A program made the translations under genes and the position numbers. The notes under the pieces are model-generated. The model made no database searches and was not told where the DNA came from. It saw only the letters and a list, made by a program, of their open reading frames with translations. From contig NZ_KE383821.1 of the NCBI RefSeq assembly GCF_000422385.1, positions 53,585 through 117,584 of the forward strand: a stretch of DNA of 64,000 bases, read 5' to 3'. Source of the DNA: Microbacterium indicum DSM 19969 (lineage in GTDB: Bacteria > Actinomycetota > Actinomycetes > Actinomycetales > Microbacteriaceae). Positions 9,510 to 18,157 of the stretch are shown one piece after another (the first letter of the stretch is position 1; each line of letters opens with the position of its first letter).

Positions 9510-9566
9510 TCCGGGTACGCACATGGTCGCGCGGGAGAGCGATCCGCGACCACCTGCGCACCCGGA
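9510..9566. repeat. 57-bp palindromic element, family A copy 6
   Basis: Begins TCCGGGTACGCACATGGTC and ends GACCACCTGCGCACCCGGA, seven bases before the end of the phosphatase-family gene on the other strand. Confidence 0.9.
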
Positions 9567-9573
9567 GGGCGCG

Positions 9574-10392
9574 CTACACCGCCGCGTACTCCGCCGCGAG
9601 GGCGCGCGCCGCCGACGGGGTCCCCGTGAAGACGGGGGCAGCCGCGGGGGCGAGGGTCGGCGATCCGTCGTGGCCGAGGACCGCGCCGCCGGCCTCCGAC
9701 ACGACGAGGATCGCGGTCGCGTGGTCGATCGGGTTGTAGCGGTGCACCATCGCGGCCACGCCGCGGCCGAGCGCGACGCCCGCGAGGGTCGCCGTGCCGG
9801 ATCCGGGGACGCGCGTCGTGCAGTGCCGCGTGGCCAGATCCTCCAGGAGCGGGACGAACCCCGGCCACGGGTCGGCGCCCGCGAGCTCGGTCGTCACGAT
9901 GCGGCCGGACAGCGGATCCTCCCCGCCCGGGTCGGCGATCGCGAGGCGCTCGCCCGCGCGCCACGCCCCGCGCCCCTCGGCCGCCACGATCGGAACGCCG
10001 CCGACGGGGTCGAGGACCGCGCCGACGACGGGCCGACCGCCCTCGACGAGCGCGAGCGAGAGGCTCGTCCACGGCACGCCGTTCGCGAGGTTCGCGGTGC
10101 CGTCGACGGGGTCGAGGTACCAGCACGGCCGCCCGGCCGAGGCCGACCCGCCGTACTCCTCGCCGACCATGTCGTGCCCCGGGAACTGCACGCCGATGAC
10201 GGCCCGCACCCAGCGCTCGACGCCGCGGTCGACCTCCGTGACGTGATCCGCGGGGCTCGCCTTCGTGTCGACGTCCCCGACACCCTCGCGCCGCGCCCGG
10301 GCGACGACCTCGGCGCCGTGGTGCGCGAGCTCGGCGACGATCGCGAGGCGGCGCGACGACTCGTCGACCGAGGCGGCGCGCACGGCGGCCAC
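9574..10392 (-). CDS. Inositol-monophosphatase-family protein
   Basis: The 272-residue protein carries the IMPase metal motifs GEE (77-79) and DPVDGT (94-99). The second metal motif, usually WDxAAG, reads NPIDHATA here: the aspartate is kept but the tryptophan and following pattern differ, so the substrate may not be inositol phosphate. The GTG at 10392 is the first possible start. The frame stays open upstream to 10605 with no start codon, and those upstream codons encode what looks like the end of a glycerophosphodiester phosphodiesterase. The gene may be the surviving half of a fusion, and its true N-terminus is uncertain. Confidence 0.75.
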   Translation of the reverse strand: MAAVRAASVDESSRRLAIVAELAHHGAEVVARARREGVGDVDTKASPADHVTEVDRGVERWVRAVIGVQFPGHDMVGEEYGGSASAGRPCWYLDPVDGTANLANGVPWTSLSLALVEGGRPVVGAVLDPVGGVPIVAAEGRGAWRAGERLAIADPGGEDPLSGRIVTTELAGADPWPGFVPLLEDLATRHCTTRVPGSGTATLAGVALGRGVAAMVHRYNPIDHATAILVVSEAGGAVLGHDGSPTLAPAAAPVFTGTPSAARALAAEYAAV

Positions 10393-10481
10393 GTCGTTCG
10401 AGGTGATCGAGTCGACGCCGAGCGCCGCGAGGTGCGCCGCCTGCGCGGGGTCGTCGACGGTCCAGCACGCCGCGCGGGCGC
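10393..10481 (-). pseudogene. Remnant of a glycerophosphodiester phosphodiesterase C-terminus, in frame with the phosphatase gene
   Basis: On the minus strand the codons just before the phosphatase start read CWTVDDPAQAAHLAALGVD and then SITSNDVAAVRAA. This strongly recalls the last 30 residues of GDPD enzymes (WTVDDPxxxxxLxxLGVDxIxT/SN). There is no start codon, and the homology stops near 10481. It is in frame with the downstream gene, so an ancestral GDPD-IMPase fusion protein that lost its N-terminal domain is a reasonable reading. Confidence 0.5.
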
Positions 10482-10598
10482 GAGGACGGGCGCATCGTCG
10501 ACGAGCTGCTGAACGGCGGATCCCCCGAGAGCGTCACGCTCCCCGTCGCGTTCCGCGCGGGCGCGACCGCGGCGCCGCCGCGGGAACCGCGTTCATAG
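10482..10598 (+). pseudogene. Remnant of a LacI-type regulator C-terminus
   Basis: The plus-strand frame reads DELLNGGSPESVTLPVAFRA, then GATAAPPREPRS and a TAG stop. It resembles the final residues of LacI-family repressors (S-V-x-L-P, then R-x-S/A-T-x-x-P-P). No upstream part of such a gene exists, so the fragment appears to have been joined to the GDPD remnant by a deletion near 10481. This accounts for the otherwise geneless interval 10393-10660. Confidence 0.4.
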
Positions 10599-10649
10599 GC
10601 GATCGCTATGCGATGCCCGGATTTCACACACTCCTGACGGTCCACCCGA

Positions 10650-10655
10650 CATAAT
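10650..10655 (+). promoter_or_regulatory. -10 element of the response-regulator gene, leaderless type
   Basis: CATAAT, then six bases, then the ATG at 10662. No convincing -35 is seen at the usual distance. Confidence 0.5.
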
Positions 10656-10661
10656 GGGGAC

Positions 10662-11354
10662 ATGACAGCACCGCGCATCCTCGTAGTCGACGACGAGCCG
10701 AACATCCGCGACCTGCTCTCGCAGAGCCTGCGCTTCGCAGGGTTCCAGGTGCGCACCGTCATCAACGGCGCGCAGACGATCTCGGCGGTCCTCGAAGAGG
10801 AGCCCGACCTCATCGTGCTCGACGTGATGCTCCCCGACATGAACGGGTTCAGCGTCACCAAGCGCCTGCGCGACGCGGGCTACACCGCCCCGATCATCTT
10901 CCTCACCGCCAAGGACGACACCGACGACAAGATCAAGGGTCTGAACGTCGGCGGCGACGACTACGTGACGAAGCCGTTCTCGCTCGACGAGATCGTCGCC
11001 CGCATCCAGGCGGTCCTGCGCCGCACGATGCAGACCGACGAGGAGGAGTCGGTGATCCGCACCGGCGAGCTCACGATGGACCAGGACACGCACGACGTCT
11101 ACGTCGGCGACACCGCCATCGACCTGAGCCCGACCGAGTTCAAGCTCCTGCGCTACCTCATGCTCAACCCCAACCGCGTGCTGTCGAAGGCCCAGATCCT
11201 CGACCACGTGTGGGAGTACGACTTCAACGGCGACGCCGGCATCGTCGAGAGCTACATCTCGTACCTGCGCCGCAAGATCGACCCGCACGCCAGCGAGTCG
11301 CTCATCCAGACGAAGCGCGGCTTCGGCTACATGCTCAAGGTCGACAAGGCCTAG
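10662..11354 (+). CDS. OmpR-family response regulator (TrcR/TcrX-like)
   Basis: The 230-residue protein has a receiver domain (1-120; phospho-acceptor D54 in IVLDVMLPDM, the DD pair at 10-11, K of YVTKPF) and an OmpR winged helix (135-228; SPTEFKLLRYLML, VVESYISYLRRK-type recognition helix). It is followed after nine bases by its sensor kinase, so the pair forms a two-component operon. The receiver is closest to the TrcR/TcrX type of actinobacteria. The signal and targets are unknown. Confidence 0.9.
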   Translation: MTAPRILVVDDEPNIRDLLSQSLRFAGFQVRTVINGAQTISAVLEEEPDLIVLDVMLPDMNGFSVTKRLRDAGYTAPIIFLTAKDDTDDKIKGLNVGGDDYVTKPFSLDEIVARIQAVLRRTMQTDEEESVIRTGELTMDQDTHDVYVGDTAIDLSPTEFKLLRYLMLNPNRVLSKAQILDHVWEYDFNGDAGIVESYISYLRRKIDPHASESLIQTKRGFGYMLKVDKA

Positions 11355-11363
11355 CCACCGCCC

Positions 11364-13070
11364 ATGGGATCCCCGTTCGACGCCGTCACGCGGTGGTGGC
11401 GCCGGACCAGCCTCAGGGCGAAGATCACCGGCGTCACCGTCGGCGTGCTCGCGGCGGGGCTCATCTCGGCCGGCATCGGGTCGTTCGCGATCCTCCGGCC
11501 CGCGCTCATCTCGTCGGTCGACCAGTCGGTCGTGCAGCTCGCGGGAACCGACGTGTTCGAGACGGTGTTCGACGCCTCGAGCGACGGCGCCGGCGGCGTG
11601 TCGGTCGACCCCAAGAACCCCGAGCCGCGCACCGAGTACATCGTCGCGATGTACACCGCGAACGGATCGCTCATGGCCGTCGCGGGCGGCGAGCGCGACA
11701 CGCCGAGCGATCCCGTCTTCCCGACCGCGCTGACGGTGCAGGACGCGTTCCTCGCGCAGGGCGGGGCGACGACGCTGCACGCGGCCGACGGCACGGCGTA
11801 CCGCGCGTCGATCGCGCCCGTGCAGGTCGACGTCGGCGGCACCTCGGCTCTCCTCGCCCAGATCGTCGCGCAGCCCCTCACCGAGGCCGACGCCTTCGTG
11901 ACGACCTACATCGGCGTCTTCACGACGATGACGATGCTGACGCTCGTCGTCGGCGCCCTCGTGACGCGCTGGCTCGTGACCCTCGCGTTCCGCCGCCTCG
12001 GCCAGGTCGAGGACACCGCGATGTCGATCGCCGACGGCGACATCGAGCAGCGCATGACCGACATCGAGCCGACGACCGAGGTCGGCCGGCTGAAGATCGC
12101 GATCAACGCGATGCTCGACCGGCTCGACGAGTCGGGCGCCGAGCGCGACGCCGCCCTCGAGAAGATGCGCCGCTTCATCGGCGACGCGAGCCACGAGCTG
12201 CGCACCCCGCTCGTGAGCGTCCGCGGCTACGCCGAGCTCTACCGCATGGGCGCGATCCAGACCCCCGAGGACACGGCGGGCGCGATGGATCGGATCGAGA
12301 AGGAGGCGAAGCGCATGACCTCCCTCGTGGAGGATCTGCTCTCGCTCGCCCGCCTCGACGAGCGTCGCGAGGTCGAGATCACCGACGTCGACCTGCGCGT
12401 CGTGGCGCGCGATGCGGCGCTCGACGTGCGCGCCGCCGACCCCGCGCGCCAGGTCGCGGTCAACGACACGACCTTCGAGGCGCTCACGGGCCCCATCACG
12501 CTACTGTCGTCGAGCGCGCGCGAGGCCATGACGTCCGGGGCCGCCGAGACGCCGGACGACGCGGCGGAGCCGAAGAAGAGGCCCCGCACGACCGGCCCCC
12601 TGCCCTTCCTGCGCCGCCGCGCGCCCAAGACGGGCGAGCAGCCCGAGATCGCGCCGCTCGACTTCTCCGCCCCCGCCGAGGGCAAGGAGGTCGACACGCC
12701 CCCGATCGTGCGCGGGCACGCCGAGGGGATCCAGCAGGTCGTCACGAACCTGCTCGGCAACGCCCGCCGGTACAGCCCCGCCGAGTCGCCCATCGAGCTC
12801 GAGGTCGGCATCGACCCCGTCAAGGGCATGGGGTGGATCTCGGTGATCGACCACGGGGAGGGGATCCCCGAGGAGATCCGCGCGAAGATCTTCGAGCGCT
12901 TCTGGCGCGCCGACACCTCGCGCGCCCGAGAGACGGGCGGAAGCGGGCTGGGGCTCGCGATCGTCGCCTCGATCGTCGAGCGCGGTGGAGGCACGATCTC
13001 CGTCTTCGAGACGCGCGGCGGCGGAGCGACGTTCCAGGTCGCGTTCCCCCTGGCGGCGCAGACCGCCTGA
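11364..13070 (+). CDS. Two-component sensor histidine kinase with unusual central insertion
   Basis: The 568-residue kinase has a first membrane helix (about 20-45), an extracellular sensor region (45-170), a second helix (about 178-205), HAMP, and a dimerisation domain with the phospho-accepting His in DASHELRTPL. The catalytic domain shows N-box NLLGNARRYS, G1 DHGEGI and G2 GGSGLGLAI. Between the two kinase domains lies an extra stretch of about 70 residues rich in P, A, K and R (around 380-455) that ordinary kinases lack. It phosphorylates the upstream regulator by context. Confidence 0.9.
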   Translation: MGSPFDAVTRWWRRTSLRAKITGVTVGVLAAGLISAGIGSFAILRPALISSVDQSVVQLAGTDVFETVFDASSDGAGGVSVDPKNPEPRTEYIVAMYTANGSLMAVAGGERDTPSDPVFPTALTVQDAFLAQGGATTLHAADGTAYRASIAPVQVDVGGTSALLAQIVAQPLTEADAFVTTYIGVFTTMTMLTLVVGALVTRWLVTLAFRRLGQVEDTAMSIADGDIEQRMTDIEPTTEVGRLKIAINAMLDRLDESGAERDAALEKMRRFIGDASHELRTPLVSVRGYAELYRMGAIQTPEDTAGAMDRIEKEAKRMTSLVEDLLSLARLDERREVEITDVDLRVVARDAALDVRAADPARQVAVNDTTFEALTGPITLLSSSAREAMTSGAAETPDDAAEPKKRPRTTGPLPFLRRRAPKTGEQPEIAPLDFSAPAEGKEVDTPPIVRGHAEGIQQVVTNLLGNARRYSPAESPIELEVGIDPVKGMGWISVIDHGEGIPEEIRAKIFERFWRADTSRARETGGSGLGLAIVASIVERGGGTISVFETRGGGATFQVAFPLAAQTA

Positions 13071-13207
13071 TCCGGGCGTGTCGACCGCGGGGTCAGCGCG
13101 TCCACAGGGGCCGATCCGGCGGAGTTCTCCGAGGATCCGGCCTCCCGGCCCCGCGGCGCGGGCGCGCGCCCTCCTACCGTGGTGCTCCACCAGAGAAAGG
13201 AGCCACC

Positions 13208-13498
13208 ATGGCACAGTTCACCGTCGACAGCGAGATGCTCATGTACGGGCAGGGCGAGGTCGCGGCCTCGGCCGATCGCCTGCGCACCGAGGTCGCGTTC
13301 CTCATGGGCAGGGTCACCCAGCTCGAGTCGTCCTGGCAGGGCGGAGCGTCGGCCGGATTCCAGGCCCTCGTCGCGCAGTGGCAGGCGCTGCACCTGCAGG
13401 TCGAGGACGCCCTCGCCTCCCTCGGCCAGCGGCTCGGGGCCGCGGGCACCGGCTATCGCGACGTCGAGGATCAGATCACCCGCATGATGGCGTACTGA
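13208..13498 (+). CDS. WXG100-family (ESAT-6-like) protein, single gene
   Basis: The 96-residue helical protein has the W-x-G turn in SSWQGGAS at the middle of a helical hairpin. WXG100 proteins are exported by type VII secretion and usually act as dimers encoded by paired genes. Here there is no second WXG100 gene and no EccC ATPase nearby. A ribosome site AAAGGAG lies seven bases before the ATG, and TACCGT at about 13176 could be the -10. The 137-base gap before it holds only this promoter region. Confidence 0.88.
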   Translation: MAQFTVDSEMLMYGQGEVAASADRLRTEVAFLMGRVTQLESSWQGGASAGFQALVAQWQALHLQVEDALASLGQRLGAAGTGYRDVEDQITRMMAY

Positions 13499-13514
13499 GA
13501 GGGGCACCGACAGG

Positions 13515-13554
13515 GCGAGAGCCCCTCGCCGCCGAAGCGGCGAGGGGCTCTCGC
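13515..13554. terminator. Bidirectional terminator between the WXG100 gene and groL
   Basis: A perfect 18-bp stem (GCGAGAGCCCCTCGCCGC and complement) closes a 4-base loop, between two convergent genes. Confidence 0.8.
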
Positions 13555-13571
13555 GTGGTGAGGGTCTTCGC

Positions 13572-15227
<1,656 letters not shown>

Positions 15228-15254
15228 TTAGCACTCGAACGAGTCGAGTGCTAA
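15228..15254 (-). promoter_or_regulatory. CIRCE operator, perfect copy
   Basis: TTAGCACTC, nine bases, GAGTGCTAA: an exact match to the HrcA operator consensus, between the groL promoter and its start codon. Confidence 0.95.
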
Positions 15255-15258
15255 GAGC

Positions 15259-15287
15259 ATTCTGGCACTCGCCCGGTGCGAGTGCAA
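15259..15287 (-). promoter_or_regulatory. groL promoter
   Basis: On the minus strand TTGCAC (-35), a 17-base spacer and CAGAAT (-10). It is overlapped by the second CIRCE-like operator and followed by the perfect one, so HrcA could block both polymerase binding and escape. Confidence 0.65.
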
Positions 15288-15288
15288 A
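15262..15288 (-). promoter_or_regulatory. Second, imperfect CIRCE-like operator
   Basis: CTGGCACTC, nine bases, GAGTGCAAA (plus-strand reading). The central GCACTC-N9-GAGTGC is exact and the spacing correct. It lies over the spacer of the groL promoter. Confidence 0.65.
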
Positions 15289-15306
15289 CATCCGCCGACA
15301 CACGAC

Positions 15307-15340
15307 GACGCCGCCCCGCGGTGCTCCGCGGGGCGGCGTC
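15307..15340 (-). terminator. Terminator of the cold-shock gene
   Basis: A 15-bp perfect stem (GACGCCGCCCCGCGG and complement) with a TGCT loop, just past the csp stop codon. Confidence 0.75.
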
Positions 15341-15355
15341 GGAAGACGTTCGGGA

Positions 15356-15559
15356 TCAGGCGACGAGGCGCACCGATTCGGCCTGCGGCCCCTTCTGGCC
15401 CGCGCCCACGTCGAAGGTGACCGCCTGGCCCTCCTCGAGCACGCGGAAGCCGCTCATCTCGATGTTCGAGTAGTGGACGAAGACGTCATCGCCGCCGTCG
15501 ACGGTGATGAATCCGTACCCCTTCTCGGCGTTGAACCACTTGACGGTGCCCTGGGCCAT
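15356..15559 (-). CDS. cspA: Cold-shock protein CspA-type
   Basis: The 67-residue single-domain Csp begins [18 protein letters not shown] and has the second RNA-binding motif DVFVHYS. It binds and melts single-stranded RNA. The ATG at 15559 is the family start; an upstream in-frame start would add residues with no counterpart. It is a single gene with its own terminator. Confidence 0.95.
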   Translation of the reverse strand: MAQGTVKWFNAEKGYGFITVDGGDDVFVHYSNIEMSGFRVLEEGQAVTFDVGAGQKGPQAESVRLVA

Positions 15560-15678
15560 GCTCACTCCTGATGCCGCTCTCGGCACCGCGGGAACGGGTG
15601 CCGTTCCTTGAGGCTAATCAGGCCCGAGGGCGCGGATCGGCGGATCCCGGCACTGTTGACGGGGGCGCCGCGAGGTTG

Positions 15679-16230
15679 TTACTCGGAGGAAACACGGTCG
15701 AGTCCGACGACCACCGTGAGGCCGCTCTCGCTCATGTCGTCGAACGCCGTGTCCTGCTGGATGCCCGCGGCGCCGATCGCGTCCGAGAGCGCCTGGGCGG
15801 CCGACTGCTCGTCGTCGTCGCCGTAGTAGACGATCGTCTCGGCGAAGTCGTCGCGGTCGGCGTCGAGCGGAACCACGAGGTCCTCCGACCAGCCCGCGTC
15901 GACGACGGCCTGGCGCACGGCGTCCGCCGCGGCCTGGTCGTCGGTGCCGTTCAGCACGAGGACCGTCTTCGTCGTGTCGAGCTGCGCCTCGGGCTCCTGC
16001 GTCTCCTGCGAGGAGGAGGACGGCAGCGGCAGCGAGATGTCCTGCGTCTGCGAGAGGGCGAGGAAGCCGAGGATCCCCGCGCCCGTGAGGATCGCGACGG
16101 CGAGCAGCCACCAGAGGAGCGTCGAGAGCCACCTGAACCGCGGGCGGGGAGCCCGGTGCGCGCCGACGCGCGCGGGGTCGCGAGGGACCTCGTCGAAGCG
16201 GTCGCGCGGGAAATCGGTCTTCTGCGGCAT
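15679..16230 (-). CDS. LytR C-terminal-domain membrane protein
   Basis: The 183-residue protein has a cytoplasmic N-terminus of about 30 residues, one transmembrane helix (about 33-56) and an extracellular LytR_C domain (about 90-180; TVLVLNGT at its start). The domain is otherwise found at the end of LCP ligases that attach polymers to peptidoglycan; stand-alone forms are common in actinobacteria and have no proven function. TACGAT lies seven bases before the ATG at 16230, so that start is preferred over an ATG three codons upstream that overlaps the -10. Confidence 0.8.
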   Translation of the reverse strand: MPQKTDFPRDRFDEVPRDPARVGAHRAPRPRFRWLSTLLWWLLAVAILTGAGILGFLALSQTQDISLPLPSSSSQETQEPEAQLDTTKTVLVLNGTDDQAAADAVRQAVVDAGWSEDLVVPLDADRDDFAETIVYYGDDDEQSAAQALSDAIGAAGIQQDTAFDDMSESGLTVVVGLDRVSSE

Positions 16231-16237
16231 CCGGCTC

Positions 16238-16243
16238 ATCGTA
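16238..16243 (-). promoter_or_regulatory. -10 element of the LytR_C gene, leaderless type
   Basis: TACGAT, then seven bases, then the ATG at 16230. Confidence 0.45.
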
Positions 16244-16338
16244 TCGGCCGTCTTTTCGCCGTTTGCTGGCAGGTCGCGGGCGCGGCGTGTCTCCCGCGTC
16301 CGCGCGGGCTGGAGGGGCGCACGTCGCCGGCCCCTCGA

Positions 16339-16584
16339 CTACCGGAGGAGGCGGGCTCTGCGGGAGGATCGCGCCTCGCGCAGGCGGCGCAGACGGCCGA
16401 TGAGGAGCGGGGCGTACGCCTGGGCGTCGGGGTCCTCGACGAGGTGCGCGAGCAGCTGGTAGTACCGGGCGGGTTCGAGGGCGAGCTGCACGCGGATCGC
16501 CTCTTCCTTGGCGCCCGAGTGGCGTGGCCACTCGGTCTCGAACGCGAGGATCGCGCGCTGCCTGTCGTCGAGCCCGGACTCCAT
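16339..16584 (-). CDS. DUF3263 protein
   Basis: The 81-residue helical protein belongs to a small actinobacterial family. Its signature is DDRQRAILAFETEWPRHSGAKEEAIR near the start (positions 6-31), followed by RYYQLLAHLVEDPDA. The fold resembles a helix-turn-helix, so DNA binding is possible but unproven. It is a single gene, and its -10 TACTCT ends six bases before the ATG. Confidence 0.8.
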   Translation of the reverse strand: MESGLDDRQRAILAFETEWPRHSGAKEEAIRVQLALEPARYYQLLAHLVEDPDAQAYAPLLIGRLRRLREARSSRRARLLR

Positions 16585-16590
16585 GCACCG

Positions 16591-16596
16591 AGAGTA
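16591..16596 (-). promoter_or_regulatory. -10 element of the DUF3263 gene, leaderless type
   Basis: TACTCT, then six bases, then the ATG at 16584. Confidence 0.5.
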
Positions 16597-16633
16597 GGCG
16601 CGGCGCGCTGGGCGGGCGCCGTGACGCGCCGCC

Positions 16634-17584
16634 TCAGAGCCGATGGATCCAGGATCCGAGGGGATCGGCGCGTGCGATCGGCTCGCCGTCGAGGGCGAGG
16701 ACGAACCCGGCCCCGCCCTCCGGGACCGGCGCGTTCCAGGCGTCGTGGAGGCCGGGGCTGTCGAGGGTGATCCACCGGGCGCCGAGCGCGCGGATCGCGG
16801 CGATGAGGGCCTCGCGGCCCGGGCGCGGGATGTGCGGCAGGACGCCGGGGGTCGTGACGACGAGCGTCGCGCCGGCGGGGGCCTCGGCGGCGAGCGCCTC
16901 GAGCGCGCCGGGGGCGGCCGCGTCCCCCGCGACGAGCAGCGGGGGCTCCGCGGCCGCGACGTCGAGGGCCGCCGAGATGCGGCGAGCGCGCAGATCCTCC
17001 CCCGGCCACACGAGCCCCTCGATCCACGCGCGGTCGGCGGGGTCGCGCGGGTCGCGCGGCTGCGGGTCGATGCCCGCACGCCAGACGATCTCGGGCAGGC
17101 GGTCGGGTGCCTCGAGCCCCTCGATCGCGGCCTCGAGCACGACGGGCGACCGGGGATCGCCGAGCGTCTCCTCCCCGAAGCGGTACGCGTAGCGGTCGGC
17201 GTAGAGGCACAGCCCCGCCGAGGCGCCGACCTCGAGGAGCGCGACGGGGCCCGGGATCCGCGCGAGCGCGAGCGCCAGCGGGGCGCACCGCAGCGGCTCG
17301 TTCGTCTGGGTCGTGCGGGCCGCGCACTCGGCGACGATCCGGTCGGCGTTCCCGCGCACGAAGGCGGACCACGCGGCGTAGTCGCCGAGCGGGGCGCCGA
17401 GCATGCGCGTCACCGCGAAGACGACGGGCGGCTGGCGGTGCGGCGACGGCAGCGGCGCGAGCAGCTCCGCGATCTCGGGGTCGGCGGCGACGCCCGCGGC
17501 CCACGCGCCGTAGACCTCGCTGCGACCCGGCGCCTCCTCGCGCGCGAACCGGTCGTAGCGGGCGCGGACGTCGTCGATGCTCAC
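16634..17584 (-). CDS. DUF2332 family protein
   Basis: The 316-residue protein of unknown function matches a conserved actinobacterial family (DUF2332) by ARYDRFAREEAPGRSEVY near the start and by NEPLRC, LEVGASAGLCL and a Rossmann-like core. The LEVGASAGL segment resembles motif I of SAM methyltransferases, which suggests but does not prove a methyltransferase-type fold. The GTG at 17584 (VSIDDVRARYD) is chosen because homology begins there; the frame extends further upstream without it. It is divergent from msrB, 63 bases apart. Confidence 0.75.
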   Translation of the reverse strand: MSIDDVRARYDRFAREEAPGRSEVYGAWAAGVAADPEIAELLAPLPSPHRQPPVVFAVTRMLGAPLGDYAAWSAFVRGNADRIVAECAARTTQTNEPLRCAPLALALARIPGPVALLEVGASAGLCLYADRYAYRFGEETLGDPRSPVVLEAAIEGLEAPDRLPEIVWRAGIDPQPRDPRDPADRAWIEGLVWPGEDLRARRISAALDVAAAEPPLLVAGDAAAPGALEALAAEAPAGATLVVTTPGVLPHIPRPGREALIAAIRALGARWITLDSPGLHDAWNAPVPEGGAGFVLALDGEPIARADPLGSWIHRL

Positions 17585-17635
17585 GCACCCATCCTCTCGC
17601 GCCGTCACACTCGCGCCGGCGGGCCGGATCCGCAA

Positions 17636-17641
17636 TACCCT
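17636..17641 (+). promoter_or_regulatory. -10 element of msrB, leaderless type
   Basis: TACCCT, then six bases, then the ATG at 17648. Confidence 0.45.
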
Positions 17642-17647
17642 GGGGGT

Positions 17648-18076
17648 ATGGCTTACGAGGTGGAGACGGACCCCACGGGGTACAACGTCGAGAAGAGCGA
17701 CGAGGAGTGGCGCGCCGAGCTGTCGCCCGAGCAGTACGCGGTGCTCCGCCAGCAGGCGACCGAGCGCGCGTGGACGGGCGAGCTGCTCGACGAGGAGCGC
17801 GCGGGCCTCTACACCTGTGCGGCGTGCGGCGCCGAGCTCTTCAAGAGCGGCACGAAGTTCGACTCGCACTGCGGGTGGCCGAGCTTCTACGAGTCGATCC
17901 GCCCCGACGCCGTGCAGCTGATCGAGGACAACAGCCACGGCATGGAGCGCACCGAGGTGCGCTGCGCGAACTGCGGCGGCCACCTCGGCCACGTCTTCCC
18001 CGACGGCTTCGGCACCCCGACGGGCGACCGCTACTGCATGAACTCGCTGTCCCTGAACTTCACCCCCGAGGCCTAG
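17648..18076 (+). CDS. msrB: Peptide-methionine (R)-S-oxide reductase
   Basis: The 142-residue enzyme reduces R-methionine sulfoxide in proteins. It has two CxxC zinc motifs (CAAC and CANC), the core HCGWPSFYES, and the catalytic cysteine in RYCMNSLSL. The length is typical of single-domain MsrB, and there is no signal peptide, so it acts in the cytoplasm. Confidence 0.95.
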   Translation: MAYEVETDPTGYNVEKSDEEWRAELSPEQYAVLRQQATERAWTGELLDEERAGLYTCAACGAELFKSGTKFDSHCGWPSFYESIRPDAVQLIEDNSHGMERTEVRCANCGGHLGHVFPDGFGTPTGDRYCMNSLSLNFTPEA

Positions 18077-18115
18077 CGGCCCGCGGGCACCGCACCCGCG
18101 AACCGCTGGACCCTC

Positions 18116-18152
18116 CGAAGGCCTCGCGTGCCCTGAGCACGCGAGGCCTTCG
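18116..18152. terminator. Bidirectional terminator between msrB and cysH
   Basis: A 15-bp perfect stem (CGAAGGCCTCGCGTG and complement) closes a 7-base loop between two convergent genes. Confidence 0.8.
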
Positions 18153-18157
18153 TCGTC

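Noticed and set aside
8091..9566. CRISPR array
   Set aside because: The repeated units are palindromes in dimers with near-constant linkers and a whole gene between them; there are no unique spacers of regular length and no cas genes.
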